Origin: Beijerinckia indica subsp. indica ATCC 9039
GTDB taxonomy: Bacteria; Pseudomonadota; Alphaproteobacteria; Rhizobiales; Beijerinckiaceae
Direction: 5' to 3'
Assembly (NCBI RefSeq): GCF_000019845.1
Contig: NC_010581.1
Span: 2,485,501 to 2,549,500 of the forward strand
DNA length: 64,000 nt
This document shows positions 38,533 through 48,748 of this stretch, in pieces. The notes under the pieces were generated by a model. It made no database searches. It was not told the DNA's origin and saw nothing but the letters and a program-made list of their open reading frames with translations. Position 1 is the stretch's first letter, and each line of letters begins with the position of its first letter. The position numbers and the translations under genes were made by a program.

Positions 38533-40920
38533 ATGGATGATCGCGCGCACGGTCCGGCCGGAATCAGTCAGCCTCTCTCGCCGGATCTGTTGCAGCGTCT
38601 CAATGCCTGGTGGCGCGCCGCCAATTATCTCTCGGTGGCGCAGCTCTACCTTCTCGACAATCCGCTGTTGCGGCAAAAGCTCACCCTGGATCATATCAAG
38701 CCGCGCCTGCTCGGCCATTGGGGCACGACACCGGGGCTCAATTTCATCTATGTGCATCTCAACAGGATCATCAAGGAACGCGATCTCGATATTCTGTTCA
38801 TTGCTGGCCCCGGGCATGGCGCGCCGGGGCTCATTGCCAATAGCTGGCTGGAAAAGACCTATAGCGAGGTCTATCCCGCTGTTTCGCAAGATATCGAAGG
38901 CATGACCCGGCTATGCCGCCAATTTTCATTCCCTGTCGGCATCCCGAGCCATGCGGCGCCGGAAACACCCGGCTCCATCCATGAAGGCGGCGAGCTTGGC
39001 TATTCGCTCTCCCATGCCTTTGGCGCGGTCTTTGACAACCCCGACCTGATCGCGGCCTGCGTGATCGGAGACGGCGAGGCGGAAACCGGCCCACTCGCCA
39101 CGTCATGGCATGCCAATAAATTTCTCGATGCCGCGCGTGATGGCGCCGTGCTGCCGATCCTTCATCTCAACGGCTATAAAATCGCCAATCCCACCGTGCT
39201 CGGGCGCATCCCGTCCGATGAATTGGAAAATCTGCTGCAAGGCTATGGCTATGCGCCCCTTTTCGTCGAAGGCGACGACCCGGACATTATGCATCGGCAC
39301 ATGGCCGAAGCACTAAATGTCGCTTTTGCGGGTATTGCCAAAATCCAGCGAGCCGCACGTGTCGAGGGCCATATCGAGCGGCCACGCTGGCCCATGCTGG
39401 TGCTCCGCAGCCCCAAGGGCTGGACCGGCCCCAAAACGGTTGACGGGTTGAAGACGGAAGGATTTTGGCGTGCCCATCAGGTCCCATTCACCATCGCCGA
39501 CAAGCCTGAACATCTCTCGCTTCTCGAAAGCTGGCTGAAAAGCTACCGACCGGAGGAGCTTTTCGAGGAAAGCGGCGCCCTCAAGCCGGAGATTGCTTCC
39601 CTGGCCCCCAGCGGGGAGCGCCGAATGAGCGCCAATCCGCAGGCCAATGGCGGCAACTTGCCACGGCCGTTGCAAATACCGGATTTTACCCTGCATGCCG
39701 TCGATGTCGATTACCCCGGCGCACGAACGGCAGAGGCGACTTTCGTTATGGGGCAATTTCTGCGCGACATCATGCGCGCCAATGAGACAAACAAGAATTT
39801 CCGCGTCTTCGGGCCGGATGAAACCGCCTCCAACCGTTTGCAGGCGCTCTACGACGTCACGGACAAGACCTGGAATGCCGCCTTCATCGCGGAGGATGAA
39901 CATCTCGACCCGACGGGCCGCGTCATGGAAATCCTCAGCGAACATACATGCCAAGGCTGGCTTGAAGGCTATCTGCTCACGGGGCGCCATGGCCTCATGT
40001 CTTGTTATGAGGCCTTCATTCATATTGTTGATTCCATGGTCAATCAGCACGCCAAATGGCTCAAGACGGCGCGTGGTGTCCCATGGCGTCGGCCCATCGC
40101 CTCGCTCAATTATCTTCTAACGTCTCATGTCTGGCGCCAGGATCATAATGGCTTTAGCCATCAGGATCCCGGTTTCATCGATCATATCGCCAACAAGAAA
40201 TCCGATATCGCGCGCGTTTATCTACCGCCGGATGCCAATTGCCTTCTCTATATCACCGATCATTGTCTGCGCAGCTGGAACAGGATCAATGTCATTGTCG
40301 CCGGCAAACAGCCGGAACCGCAATGGCTCGACATGGAGGAAGCGATCAGCCATTGCCGCGCCGGTCTCGGCATCTGGAGTTTCGCTAGCAATGATCAAGA
40401 TAGCGAGCCCGATGTGGTCCTCGCCTGCGCCGGCGACGTGCCAACGCTCGAAACCCTCGCCGCAGCCGATTTCTTGCATACACATCTGCCGGAGGTGAAA
40501 GTCCGTGTCGTCAATATCGTTGATCTGTTTGCGCTAGAGCCGCAAACACGCCATCCGCATGGCTGGAGCGATAAGGATTTTGATACGCTGTTCACCAAGG
40601 ACAAACCGGTGATCTTCGCCTATCATGGTTATCCTTCCCTCATCCATCGGCTGATCTACAAGCGGACCAACCATTCCAATTTCCACGTCCACGGCTATCA
40701 GGAAGAGGGTTCAACGACGACACCCTTCGATATGGTGGTGCGCAACCGGCTCGATCGTTTTCATCTCGTCGGCGACGTTGTCGATCATCTACCGAAGCTC
40801 GGCGCCAAGGCGGCCTATGTCAAACAATGGCTGCGTGACAAGTTCGCCGAGCACGAACGCTATATCGTGGCGCATGGCGAGGATTTGCCGGAGATCCGTC
40901 ATTGGCGCTGGCCAGAATGA
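38533..40920 (+). CDS. xfp: Phosphoketolase (xylulose-5-phosphate/fructose-6-phosphate)
   Basis: TPP enzyme splitting xylulose-5-P or fructose-6-P to acetyl-phosphate plus glyceraldehyde-3-P or erythrose-4-P. The 795-residue length is standard. Signature regions visible are [58 protein letters not shown], the TPP motif [11 protein letters not shown] and the C-terminal [15 protein letters not shown]. Start is ATG 38533 with GGAGAG upstream. With the upstream phosphate-acyltransferase fusion it gives a carbon-saving route from sugar phosphates to acetyl-CoA. Confidence 0.97.
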   Translation: MDDRAHGPAGISQPLSPDLLQRLNAWWRAANYLSVAQLYLLDNPLLRQKLTLDHIKPRLLGHWGTTPGLNFIYVHLNRIIKERDLDILFIAGPGHGAPGLIANSWLEKTYSEVYPAVSQDIEGMTRLCRQFSFPVGIPSHAAPETPGSIHEGGELGYSLSHAFGAVFDNPDLIAACVIGDGEAETGPLATSWHANKFLDAARDGAVLPILHLNGYKIANPTVLGRIPSDELENLLQGYGYAPLFVEGDDPDIMHRHMAEALNVAFAGIAKIQRAARVEGHIERPRWPMLVLRSPKGWTGPKTVDGLKTEGFWRAHQVPFTIADKPEHLSLLESWLKSYRPEELFEESGALKPEIASLAPSGERRMSANPQANGGNLPRPLQIPDFTLHAVDVDYPGARTAEATFVMGQFLRDIMRANETNKNFRVFGPDETASNRLQALYDVTDKTWNAAFIAEDEHLDPTGRVMEILSEHTCQGWLEGYLLTGRHGLMSCYEAFIHIVDSMVNQHAKWLKTARGVPWRRPIASLNYLLTSHVWRQDHNGFSHQDPGFIDHIANKKSDIARVYLPPDANCLLYITDHCLRSWNRINVIVAGKQPEPQWLDMEEAISHCRAGLGIWSFASNDQDSEPDVVLACAGDVPTLETLAAADFLHTHLPEVKVRVVNIVDLFALEPQTRHPHGWSDKDFDTLFTKDKPVIFAYHGYPSLIHRLIYKRTNHSNFHVHGYQEEGSTTTPFDMVVRNRLDRFHLVGDVVDHLPKLGAKAAYVKQWLRDKFAEHERYIVAHGEDLPEIRHWRWPE

Positions 40921-40976
40921 CAGCTCGATCGCCAGCGGCCGTAAAGAATGACCGCTGGCATCGCTCATACCTTCGA

Positions 40977-43277
40977 TTACCGCCGCCGCATAGCCTCAGC
41001 CAAGGCGGCACCAAGCGCGCCATGAGAGGATGCCGACTGCTCCTTCGGGCGCGCTTGTTCCCGATTGTTCCCACGCCCGGCACGTGCAGGAGCGCTTTGG
41101 GGTGTGGCTTCCTGTGTTCGCATGGAAAGCGCGATGCGCTTGCGCTTCACATCGACTTCCACGACCCGCACTTTTACGACATCACCAGCCTTGACCAGAT
41201 CATTGGGCTCCTTCACGAAGCGGTCGGCCAATTGCGATATATGAACAAGCCCGTCCTGATGAACACCAATATCGACGAAAGCGCCGAAATTGGTGACATT
41301 GGTCACCGTGCCTTCCAGCGTCATGCCTGGTTTCAAGTCCTTGATATCGTCTATCCCCTCGGCGAAGGTCGCTGTCTTGAATTCGGGGCGCGGATCACGG
41401 CCGGGTTTTTCAAGTTCAAGCAAAATATCCCGTACGGTCGGCAGACCGAAACGCTCGTCCACGAATTGAGCCGGATTGAGAGATTTCAAGGTCGCCGTAT
41501 CACCCATCAGGGAACGAAGATCCCGGCCGCAAGCCGCCACGATCTTGCGGGCAACGCCATAGGCTTCCGGGTGAACCGAGGCCGCGTCCAAAGGCTCCGT
41601 GCCATGAGGGATTCGTAAAAATCCGGCGCAGAGTTCAAAGGTGCGCGGTCCGAGACGATGCACATCCAGAAGTTCGCGCCGATTTGTAAACGCCCCCTTC
41701 AGATCACGATGGACGATGATCGCATCGGCCAGCGACGTGCTGAGCCCGGAGACACGTGAGAGCAAGGCGGCCGAGGCCGTGTTGAGATCGACACCCACCG
41801 CGTTCACGGCGTCTTCAACAACGGCATCCAGGGAGCGGGCAAGCCAAGCCTGATTGACATCATGCTGATACTGACCGACGCCAATCGATTTCGGATCGAT
41901 CTTGACGAGTTCGGCAAGCGGATCCTGCAAACGCCGCGCGATCGAGACCGCGCCCCTGAGGGACACATCGAGATCGGGCATTTCAGCGGCGGCCAATGCC
42001 GAGGCCGAATAGACCGAGGCCCCGGCCTCGCTGACCACGACCTTGATCGGCTTCGGCCCGGGAAGCGAGGCAATCACATCCGCCGCCAAACGGTCGGTCT
42101 CACGGCTAGCCGTACCATTGCCGATGGCGATCAATTCAACGCCATGTTTACGGATCAGCCGGCCAAGCTCGGCCATAGCGCCCACCACATCATTGCGCGG
42201 CTGAAAGGGATAAATGGTCGCTGTGTCAAGAAGCTTCCCCGTCGCGTCCACCACGGCGACCTTCACGCCCGTGCGAATGCCCGGATCAAGCCCCATGGTC
42301 GGCCGCGAGCCAGCGGGTGCAGCGAGCAGGAGGTCCTTGAGATTGCGGGCGAAAACCAAAATGGCCTCCTTTTCCGCGCGCTCCCGCAAATCATTCATCA
42401 GATCGAGCGACAAATGCAGAGATAGCTTAACTCGCCACGCCCAACGCGCGATATCGAGAAGCCATATATCCGCTGGCTCACCCTGCAAAGGAATGTCATA
42501 GGCTTCCGCAATCATGCGCTCAGCCGGCTTGATCGCCGATGTATCATCCACGTCCACTTCGATGGAGAGTGAAAGCACATCTTCATTGCGGCCGCGCAGC
42601 ATTGCCAAGGCGCGATGGCTCGGTACTTTCGACCAAAGTTCGCAATGGTCGAAATAATCGGAGAATTTCTCGCCCGCGGTCTCCTTGCCTTCCACCAAGC
42701 GGGAGCGCAACATCGCATGGCCCTGGAGATAGCTCCGTAACCGGCCGACGAGATCCGCATTTTCGGCAAAAGTTTCGGTGAGAATATCACGCGCCCCTTC
42801 AAGCGCGGTTTTGGTATCCGGCACATCCTCGGACAGATAAGCCAAAGCCAGCTCCTCGGGGATCACCTTGCGATCGGCGAGGATGGCCTCGGCCAATACT
42901 CCCAAACCCCGCTCGCGGGCAATTTCCGCGCGTGTGCGGCGCTTCGGACGATACGGGAGATAAATATCTTCAAGCTCGGCCTTTGTGGCGGCTTCCGCAA
43001 TTTTGCCGGCAATCTCGTCGGTGAGCTTGCCTTGATTGGCGATCGACTCGCTAATGCTTTGGCGCCGTGCCTCAAGCTCACGCAAATAGGCTAGACGTTC
43101 CTCGAGTTGGCGCAATTGAGTATCATCGAGACCGCCTGTCGCCTCCTTACGATAACGCGCCACGAAAGGAACTGTGGCGCCCTCGTCGAGCAAGGAGATC
43201 GCGACCTTCACCTGTTCCGGTCTTGCCTGGATTTCGGTGGCAATGGTTCGGGTAATGCGATTGGTGTCTGTGGCCAT
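40977..43277 (-). CDS. tex: RNA-binding transcription accessory protein Tex
   Basis: A 766-residue conserved nucleic-acid-binding protein: N-terminal Tex helical domain ([38 protein letters not shown]), YqgF/RNase H-like domain ([21 protein letters not shown] segment), helix-hairpin-helix motifs ([20 protein letters not shown]), and a C-terminal S1 domain ([32 protein letters not shown]). Roles in transcription, virulence-gene expression and RNA handling are reported in other bacteria. It is convergent with xfp. The basic, Ala/Gln-rich C-terminus is common. Confidence 0.96.
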   Translation of the reverse strand: MATDTNRITRTIATEIQARPEQVKVAISLLDEGATVPFVARYRKEATGGLDDTQLRQLEERLAYLRELEARRQSISESIANQGKLTDEIAGKIAEAATKAELEDIYLPYRPKRRTRAEIARERGLGVLAEAILADRKVIPEELALAYLSEDVPDTKTALEGARDILTETFAENADLVGRLRSYLQGHAMLRSRLVEGKETAGEKFSDYFDHCELWSKVPSHRALAMLRGRNEDVLSLSIEVDVDDTSAIKPAERMIAEAYDIPLQGEPADIWLLDIARWAWRVKLSLHLSLDLMNDLRERAEKEAILVFARNLKDLLLAAPAGSRPTMGLDPGIRTGVKVAVVDATGKLLDTATIYPFQPRNDVVGAMAELGRLIRKHGVELIAIGNGTASRETDRLAADVIASLPGPKPIKVVVSEAGASVYSASALAAAEMPDLDVSLRGAVSIARRLQDPLAELVKIDPKSIGVGQYQHDVNQAWLARSLDAVVEDAVNAVGVDLNTASAALLSRVSGLSTSLADAIIVHRDLKGAFTNRRELLDVHRLGPRTFELCAGFLRIPHGTEPLDAASVHPEAYGVARKIVAACGRDLRSLMGDTATLKSLNPAQFVDERFGLPTVRDILLELEKPGRDPRPEFKTATFAEGIDDIKDLKPGMTLEGTVTNVTNFGAFVDIGVHQDGLVHISQLADRFVKEPNDLVKAGDVVKVRVVEVDVKRKRIALSMRTQEATPQSAPARAGRGNNREQARPKEQSASSHGALGAALAEAMRRR

Positions 43278-43746
43278 GCCTGTCTCATCGATTCGGGATA
43301 GGCCACCCTAGAGCATATTTCCGAAAACTTGCAAAGTTTTCCATAATAAGCCTTGTATAAACAGGTAGATACGAAGATTCGAAAATTTTTCGTGAATGAA
43401 ATGCTTTCCCAATTTTTCGGCAAGCACGGATTCTCTATGACCAAAGTCGAGATGAGCGACAAATTCAGGAAAACCACGGAAAAGACAAGCTTCACCGTAA
43501 ATTTGTATTCTTTACGCAGATACAATCTCTTGGTCAGAAATTCATATCAAACACCAAGGTTTTGATCTTTGCATGTTCTCATTCTGCTAACGGAATTGAT
43601 AACAAAACTCAACCAAGTCTAAAGCGTAGCAAAAGCTGAAACTCCTTGCGCTCCCTATGTTCCGTGTTAGTCTGATTACACACTGCCGCTATTGATCAGC
43701 ATCAATGATCCGAAGCACCTGAATGATGACCCTCAGGAGTGAACAT
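43278..43746. other. 469-bp AT-rich divergent region between tex and the sulfatase gene
   Basis: Markedly more AT-rich than its flanks. It has an inverted repeat GAAAACTT-GCA-AAGTTTTC at 43323-43341 close to the tex start. A 70-codon plus-strand frame at 43353-43565 lacks a ribosome site and looks accidental. The sulfatase promoter is probably in the last 100 bp, but I cannot fix it. Confidence 0.4.
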
Positions 43747-46275
43747 ATGCGCGGAGTGACACGGAGCAAAGTGCGAACGAGCCTATCAGCGATCTTTCTT
43801 ACGCTGACGCTCATATCGGTGGTGCCTGCGGCCGCTCAACAGCGAGAAGGCGTACCCGGCTCCCCAAGTGCAACAACGACGATCGATGGGCGATATTTGC
43901 CACCCCCTCCACCGCCATTTGGCGGTGAAATTAATTTAAACGCCGTGCAATCAAAACCTTATTGGCCAGCGCGCGTTGTGCCCCCGAAGGGAGCCCCGAA
44001 TGTCTTGCTGATTATGACCGATGACGTCGGTTTTGGCGCTCCGAGCACTTTTGGAGGGGTCATTCCCACTCCGGCTCTCGACCGCATTGCCAATGCTGGC
44101 TTGCGTTATACGCAATTTCACTCGACAGCCCTCTGCTCACCAACACGCGCCGCGCTTATTACCGGGCGCAACCATCATTCGGTGGGTTTCGGCCAAATTT
44201 CAGAAATGTCCACAGGTTTCCCCGGTTATGACAGTATCATCACCAGAGATACAGCGACGATCGGTCGAATTCTGAAAGACAATGGCTACGCGACCTCGTG
44301 GTTCGGCAAGAACCATAACACTCCAGCCTTTCAGGCGAGCCAAGCGGGACCTTTCGAGCAATGGCCCATCGGTATGGGCTTTGAATATTTCTACGGGTTT
44401 GTTGGTGGTGATACCAGCCAGTGGCAGCCAAATCTGTTCCGCCAAACCACGGCAATCTATCCCTATATCGGTCATCCCGACTGGAACCTGACCACGGCCA
44501 TGGCCGATGATGCCATCGCTCATATCAAAATGCTGAACGAAGTCGATCCCACTAAACCATTCTTTGTTAATTATACCCCCGGGGGCACCCACGCACCACA
44601 CCACCCGACGCCCGAATGGATCAAAAAGATCAGTGACATGCATCTATTCGACAAGGGCTGGAACACACTCCGCGAGACGATTTTCTCTAACCAAAAGCGG
44701 CTCAATGTTATCCCACAAGATGCCAAGCTTACGCCCTGGCCTGATGATTTGCTGAAGCAATGGGATACACTTACAGAGGACGAGAAAAAGCTGTTCATTC
44801 GTCAAGCCGACGTCTACGCCGCTTATCTTACCTATACCGACCATGAGATCGGCCGGGTGATTCAAGCGGTCGAGGATACCGGCAAGCTCGACAATACATT
44901 GATTATTTACATCAGCGGCGACAATGGTTCCAGTGCGGAGGGATCACCCAATGGCACACCTAATGAAGTCGCGCAATTCAACAGCGTCGAGGTGCCGGTA
45001 GCAGAACAGCTAAAGTATTTCTACGACGTCTGGGGTTCGGACAAAACTTATAATCACATGGCAGTGGGTTGGACCTGGGCTTTCGACACGCCCTATAAAT
45101 GGACGAAACAAGTGGCATCGCATTTCGGCGGCACACGGCAAGGCATGGCCATCAGTTGGCCGGGCCACATTAAAGATGTCGGAGGCATCCGTAATCAGTT
45201 TCATCACGTCATCGATATTGTCCCGACCGTTTTGGAAGCAGCGAATATCTCGCCTCCGGTGATGGTCGATGGCATCGCCCAAAATCCGATCGAAGGCGTG
45301 AGCTTAGCCTATACTTTCGATAAAGCGAACGCCGACACCCCCACCAAGCATCACACCCAATATTTCGAGATGTTCGGTAATCGCGGCATCTATCACGATG
45401 GCTGGTACGCCAATACACAACCGATCAGCCCGCCGTGGAAACTCGGCGCCACACCAAACCCAAACGTCATAAACAGCTATAAATGGGAGCTTTACGATCT
45501 CACCAAGGATTGGACGCAGAACGAAGATCTCGCCGCCGCCAATCCCGCCAAGCTGAAAGAGATGCAGGATCTTTTCCTGGTCGAAGCCGCCAAATATCAG
45601 GTCTTCCCGCTCGACAATTCACTCGCTTCACGAATGGTCGTGCCGAGGCCCAGCGTTACGGCCGGAAGAACTGAATTCACTTATACAGGCGAATTGACCG
45701 GCGTCCCGATGGGCGATGCTCCAAGTTTGATTGCGGCTTCCTATACGATCACAGCAGAGATCGATGTCCCTGAAGGTGGCGCCGAGGGAATACTCGCGAC
45801 CCAAGGAGGACGCTTCGGCGGATGGGGGTTCTATCTTGTGAAAGGCAAACCCGTCTTTACCTGGAACCTGCTCGATCTCAAACGCGTTCGTTGGGAAAAT
45901 CCGGAAGCCCTTTTACCAGGAAAACATGCTCTGGTCTTCGACTTCAAATATGACGGCCTCGGTTTTGGGACGTTGGCCTTCAACAATGTGAGCGGCCTTG
46001 GCCAGGGGGGCACGGGCACGCTCCGGGTCGATGGGAAAATCGTGGCCACACAAACGATGGAACGAACGATTCCGGTTATTCTTCAATGGGATGAGACCTT
46101 TGACATTGGGGCCGATACCGGTACGCCTGTTGATGATAATGACTATCAAGTACCGTTCGGATTTACTGGTAAACTCAACAAACTGACGATCAAGATCGAT
46201 CGACCGAAATTATCGCCAGAAGACGAGAAACGTCTCATGCAAGAAGGACAACGCAGCAATCGCATGAGCGAATAG
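43747..46275 (+). CDS. Secreted arylsulfatase (formylglycine-type)
   Basis: An 842-residue periplasmic or exported sulfatase. A signal peptide (LSAIFLTLTLISVVPAAAQQ) is followed by the alkaline-phosphatase-like core: metal-binding NVLLIMTDDVGFGAPSTFGG, then the CSPTRAALITGR signature in which Cys130 would be converted to formylglycine, and TPGGTHAPHHPTPEW. The last 200 residues form a beta-rich C-terminal domain. ATG 43747 is chosen for its AGGAG box; 43723 is an in-frame alternative. A formylglycine-generating enzyme is not in the window. A small secreted-protein gene follows 48 bp later. Confidence 0.93.
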   Translation: MRGVTRSKVRTSLSAIFLTLTLISVVPAAAQQREGVPGSPSATTTIDGRYLPPPPPPFGGEINLNAVQSKPYWPARVVPPKGAPNVLLIMTDDVGFGAPSTFGGVIPTPALDRIANAGLRYTQFHSTALCSPTRAALITGRNHHSVGFGQISEMSTGFPGYDSIITRDTATIGRILKDNGYATSWFGKNHNTPAFQASQAGPFEQWPIGMGFEYFYGFVGGDTSQWQPNLFRQTTAIYPYIGHPDWNLTTAMADDAIAHIKMLNEVDPTKPFFVNYTPGGTHAPHHPTPEWIKKISDMHLFDKGWNTLRETIFSNQKRLNVIPQDAKLTPWPDDLLKQWDTLTEDEKKLFIRQADVYAAYLTYTDHEIGRVIQAVEDTGKLDNTLIIYISGDNGSSAEGSPNGTPNEVAQFNSVEVPVAEQLKYFYDVWGSDKTYNHMAVGWTWAFDTPYKWTKQVASHFGGTRQGMAISWPGHIKDVGGIRNQFHHVIDIVPTVLEAANISPPVMVDGIAQNPIEGVSLAYTFDKANADTPTKHHTQYFEMFGNRGIYHDGWYANTQPISPPWKLGATPNPNVINSYKWELYDLTKDWTQNEDLAAANPAKLKEMQDLFLVEAAKYQVFPLDNSLASRMVVPRPSVTAGRTEFTYTGELTGVPMGDAPSLIAASYTITAEIDVPEGGAEGILATQGGRFGGWGFYLVKGKPVFTWNLLDLKRVRWENPEALLPGKHALVFDFKYDGLGFGTLAFNNVSGLGQGGTGTLRVDGKIVATQTMERTIPVILQWDETFDIGADTGTPVDDNDYQVPFGFTGKLNKLTIKIDRPKLSPEDEKRLMQEGQRSNRMSE

Positions 46276-46323
46276 TTTACACTCAAGCAATGTCTAGTCA
46301 GCATTCAGAACGAGGAGACAAAT

Positions 46324-46545
46324 ATGACGAAGAGCGTGCAAAAACTCGCCGGCATGGCACTGGGAGCAGTCCTGACCATGGGGCTTTGTGTAGACGTGCA
46401 GGCCGCACCTGTGAGCTTTGCACGGTCAGTGACCGAATTGCCGACAGTCGCCGGGCCGATCATTCAAACCGTGACGCGGGCTGGAGTAGCCCATCGCTCC
46501 AGCCGCCGAACCGCGCGCCGGGTCAATCGCCGTCACGCCTATTAG
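46324..46545 (+). CDS. Small secreted protein with a basic tail, next to the sulfatase
   Basis: A 73-residue predicted protein with a strong GAGGAG site before its ATG and a clear signal peptide (MTKSVQKLAGMALGAVLTMGLCVDVQAAP), leaving a mature peptide of about 45 residues. The C-terminal third is Arg-rich (HRSSRRTARRVNRRHAY). No family is recognised. Its position, spacing and shared strand argue for co-transcription with the sulfatase; a perfect hairpin closes the unit. Function unknown. Confidence 0.7.
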   Translation: MTKSVQKLAGMALGAVLTMGLCVDVQAAPVSFARSVTELPTVAGPIIQTVTRAGVAHRSSRRTARRVNRRHAY

Positions 46546-46578
46546 TATATTGCCCTGAAAAGAGCGACATTCTTCACC

Positions 46579-46613
46579 ATTCTCATGACGAGCCAAATGC
46601 TCGTCATGAGAAT
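46579..46613. terminator. Perfect 15-bp palindrome between convergent units
   Basis: ATTCTCATGACGAGC (46579-46593), 5-base loop, GCTCGTCATGAGAAT (46599-46613). It sits between the small secreted-protein gene and the convergent GntR gene, 18 bp past the GntR stop. It lacks a long T-tract on either side but is placed as a bidirectional transcript-end hairpin. Confidence 0.65.
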
Positions 46614-46630
46614 GCACAATCAAGTTAAAG

Positions 46631-47302
46631 CTACACCCTTGTGCGTTCAACGGATTCCGTGGCGATCCTCACGGTTGTTCCCGTCACATGCTTACGCAAT
46701 AAGCTGGGCAACCGACGTTTATCGCGCGCGGCGAGCGCTTCCATGATCTTTTCATGTTCTTCCACGGCGCTCTTCCAGTTTGCCTCGCTCTTGCGAACAA
46801 TGAAACGGTGTGAGTGCATGCGTGTCAGAATTTGCTGATACATGGCCGCAAGCGTTTCATTATGGGCTATATCAAAAATGGTTTGATGAATGCGACGATT
46901 GAGGCGGAGATAATCGTCTTCGTCACCGTTTCGATAGCTCTCCATCATCTGACCGTGCAAGGCGCGAACTTGGGCGATATCCGCATCGGTCGCACGCTCG
47001 CAGGCGAGTTCACCCGCCAAGGCCTCAAGGGCCGCCATGATGGGAAACAATTCCTCGATATCTTCCGGGCTGATTTGTGCGACGATCGCCCCGCGCTGCG
47101 GCAAGAGTTCGATCAACCCCTCGGCGGCGAGCACCTTGAGAGCTTCCCGCAAGGGAGTGCGCGAGACACCAAAACGCTCGCAAAGCTGGCGTTCGGGGAT
47201 CTTCTCGCCTGGCTTCAACTCGCCGCCCAGGATCAATTGGCGCAGGCTCGGCGTCAATACATCATGCAGGCTCTGCCGGAAAATTGGAGTGGGCTCGGCC
47301 AT
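46631..47302 (-). CDS. GntR-family (FadR/FCD type) transcriptional regulator
   Basis: A 223-residue regulator from the preferred start (MAEPTPIFRQSLHDVL); an upstream start at 47407 would add a non-conserved 35-residue extension. The winged helix is at about residues 10-75 (KIPERQLCERFGVSRTPLREALKVLAAEGLIELLPQRGAIV), followed by an all-helical FCD effector domain with the usual metal/ligand histidines (NRRIHQTIFDIAHN; TRMHSHRF; EEHEKI). It is third in an MFS transporter, glycerate kinase, GntR unit and probably binds the palindromes between this unit and the divergent CoA-transferase genes. Confidence 0.9.
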   Translation of the reverse strand: MAEPTPIFRQSLHDVLTPSLRQLILGGELKPGEKIPERQLCERFGVSRTPLREALKVLAAEGLIELLPQRGAIVAQISPEDIEELFPIMAALEALAGELACERATDADIAQVRALHGQMMESYRNGDEDDYLRLNRRIHQTIFDIAHNETLAAMYQQILTRMHSHRFIVRKSEANWKSAVEEHEKIMEALAARDKRRLPSLLRKHVTGTTVRIATESVERTRV

Positions 47303-47413
47303 CGACGTCGGTCCTGTTTCCTGCCGTTGTTTGAAATGACGAGACGGCCGATGCTGCTCGCACGGAATTGATCTAGCCTCATCCACGCGGGAATCAAGAA
47401 TGGCCATCGCCGA

Positions 47414-48748
47414 TTATCCCTTCGGCATGATTAAGATGGCACGGATATCGTTGACATTGGTCAAGGTCGGACCCGTCACGACCAGATCCCCGAGGGCCTG
47501 AAACAATGAATAGCTATCATGGCGCGAGAGATAGTCGCGCGCATTCAACCCCTTCGCCTCGGCGCGGATCAATGTATCGGGCGCAACGATAGCGCCCGCC
47601 GCATCTTCCGTCCCATCAATGCCATCCGTATCCCCCGCAATGGCCCAAATGCCGCGCGCACCAGCCAAAGCGACCGCGAGCCCCGCCAGGAATTCCGTGT
47701 TGCGTCCCCCACGGCCAGGAGGGGTCATACCGATCGAAACCGTCGTCTCACCGCCTGACAAAAGCACGGCGGGAGCCTCAACCGGCTGACCATAATCCCT
47801 CACACTGCGGGCAATCCCGGCCATGACCGTCCCGACCTCGCGGCTTTCACCTTCCAGCGCATCGCCAAGAATGATCGGCGTCACGCCATGAGCCCGCGCC
47901 GTGGCCGCGCAAGCCGCAAGCGCCATGGCCGGAGTGGCGATCATCCTGAAATCGACGGGTGGCAGATCGTTAAGCGCCGGTCGTCCGGCAGGCCCATCAC
48001 TCAATGCCTTCATCACATGCGGTGGCAGATCCAGCTTGTAGCGCGCCAAAATTTCGCCAATAGCCTCGGCGTCAAAGCGTTCGGGCACGGTCGGCCCGCT
48101 GGCAATAGTTGCCGGATCGTCCCCTGGCACGTCACTGATGGCGAGCGTCATAACGCGCGCCGGCGCGGCGGCAGCGGCGAGCCTACCGCCCTTGATCGCC
48201 GACAATTGCTTGCGGATGAGATTCATTTCCGCGATGGTCGCACCGCTATGCAGCAAAGCACGGTTGACGGCCTGCTTATCGGCAAGGCTCAAGCCCGGCC
48301 GGGGAAGAGCCAGCAACGACGAGCCTCCGCCGGAGATCAGCGCGATCACTAGATCGCCTTCTTTCAGGCCGGAAACGGCGGCGAGCATGCGTCGCGCGGC
48401 ATGTTCACTGCGGTCATCGGGGACGGGATGGGCAGCTTCGATCACTTCGATCCGCTGGGTGGGGACCGCATGGCCGTAACGGGTCACGACGAGGCCCGAA
48501 AGGTCCACGTCGGGCCAAGCCCGTTCCAAAGCGGCAGCCATTGTGGCAGCCGATTTGCCCGCGCCAACCACGACACAGCGCCCCAAGCGGGGTGGATCGG
48601 GCAAATGCGCTGCCAGAACATGCAGCGGATCGGCCGAAGCGACGGCGGCATCAAAGAGACGGCGCACGAATCCACGCGCCTCTTCATCTGACCATTTCCT
48701 CTGCCCTGCCAGGACAGAAGATGGGATGGATTGCTGTCTAGTGCTCAT
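47414..48748 (-). CDS. Glycerate 2-kinase (MOFRL/GckA-TtuD type)
   Basis: Phosphorylates D-glycerate to 2-phosphoglycerate, feeding lower glycolysis. At 444 residues it has the N-terminal glycerate-kinase domain (VVVGAGKSAATMAAALE; LISGGGSSLLALP; AEMNLIRKQLSAIKGGRLA) and the C-terminal MOFRL domain (LLSGGETTVSIGMTPPGRGGRNTEFL; AIAGDTDGIDGTEDAAGAIV). Older annotations call these hydroxypyruvate reductase TtuD. Its start overlaps the MFS stop (ATGA). A metabolite ending in glycerate is therefore a likely product of this module. Confidence 0.93.
   Translation of the reverse strand: MSTRQQSIPSSVLAGQRKWSDEEARGFVRRLFDAAVASADPLHVLAAHLPDPPRLGRCVVVGAGKSAATMAAALERAWPDVDLSGLVVTRYGHAVPTQRIEVIEAAHPVPDDRSEHAARRMLAAVSGLKEGDLVIALISGGGSSLLALPRPGLSLADKQAVNRALLHSGATIAEMNLIRKQLSAIKGGRLAAAAAPARVMTLAISDVPGDDPATIASGPTVPERFDAEAIGEILARYKLDLPPHVMKALSDGPAGRPALNDLPPVDFRMIATPAMALAACAATARAHGVTPIILGDALEGESREVGTVMAGIARSVRDYGQPVEAPAVLLSGGETTVSIGMTPPGRGGRNTEFLAGLAVALAGARGIWAIAGDTDGIDGTEDAAGAIVAPDTLIRAEAKGLNARDYLSRHDSYSLFQALGDLVVTGPTLTNVNDIRAILIMPKG

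Noticed and set aside
43353..43565. A 70-codon plus-strand frame in the tex/sulfatase spacer
   Set aside because: AT-rich random-looking translation, no ribosome site, no domain; treated as intergenic.
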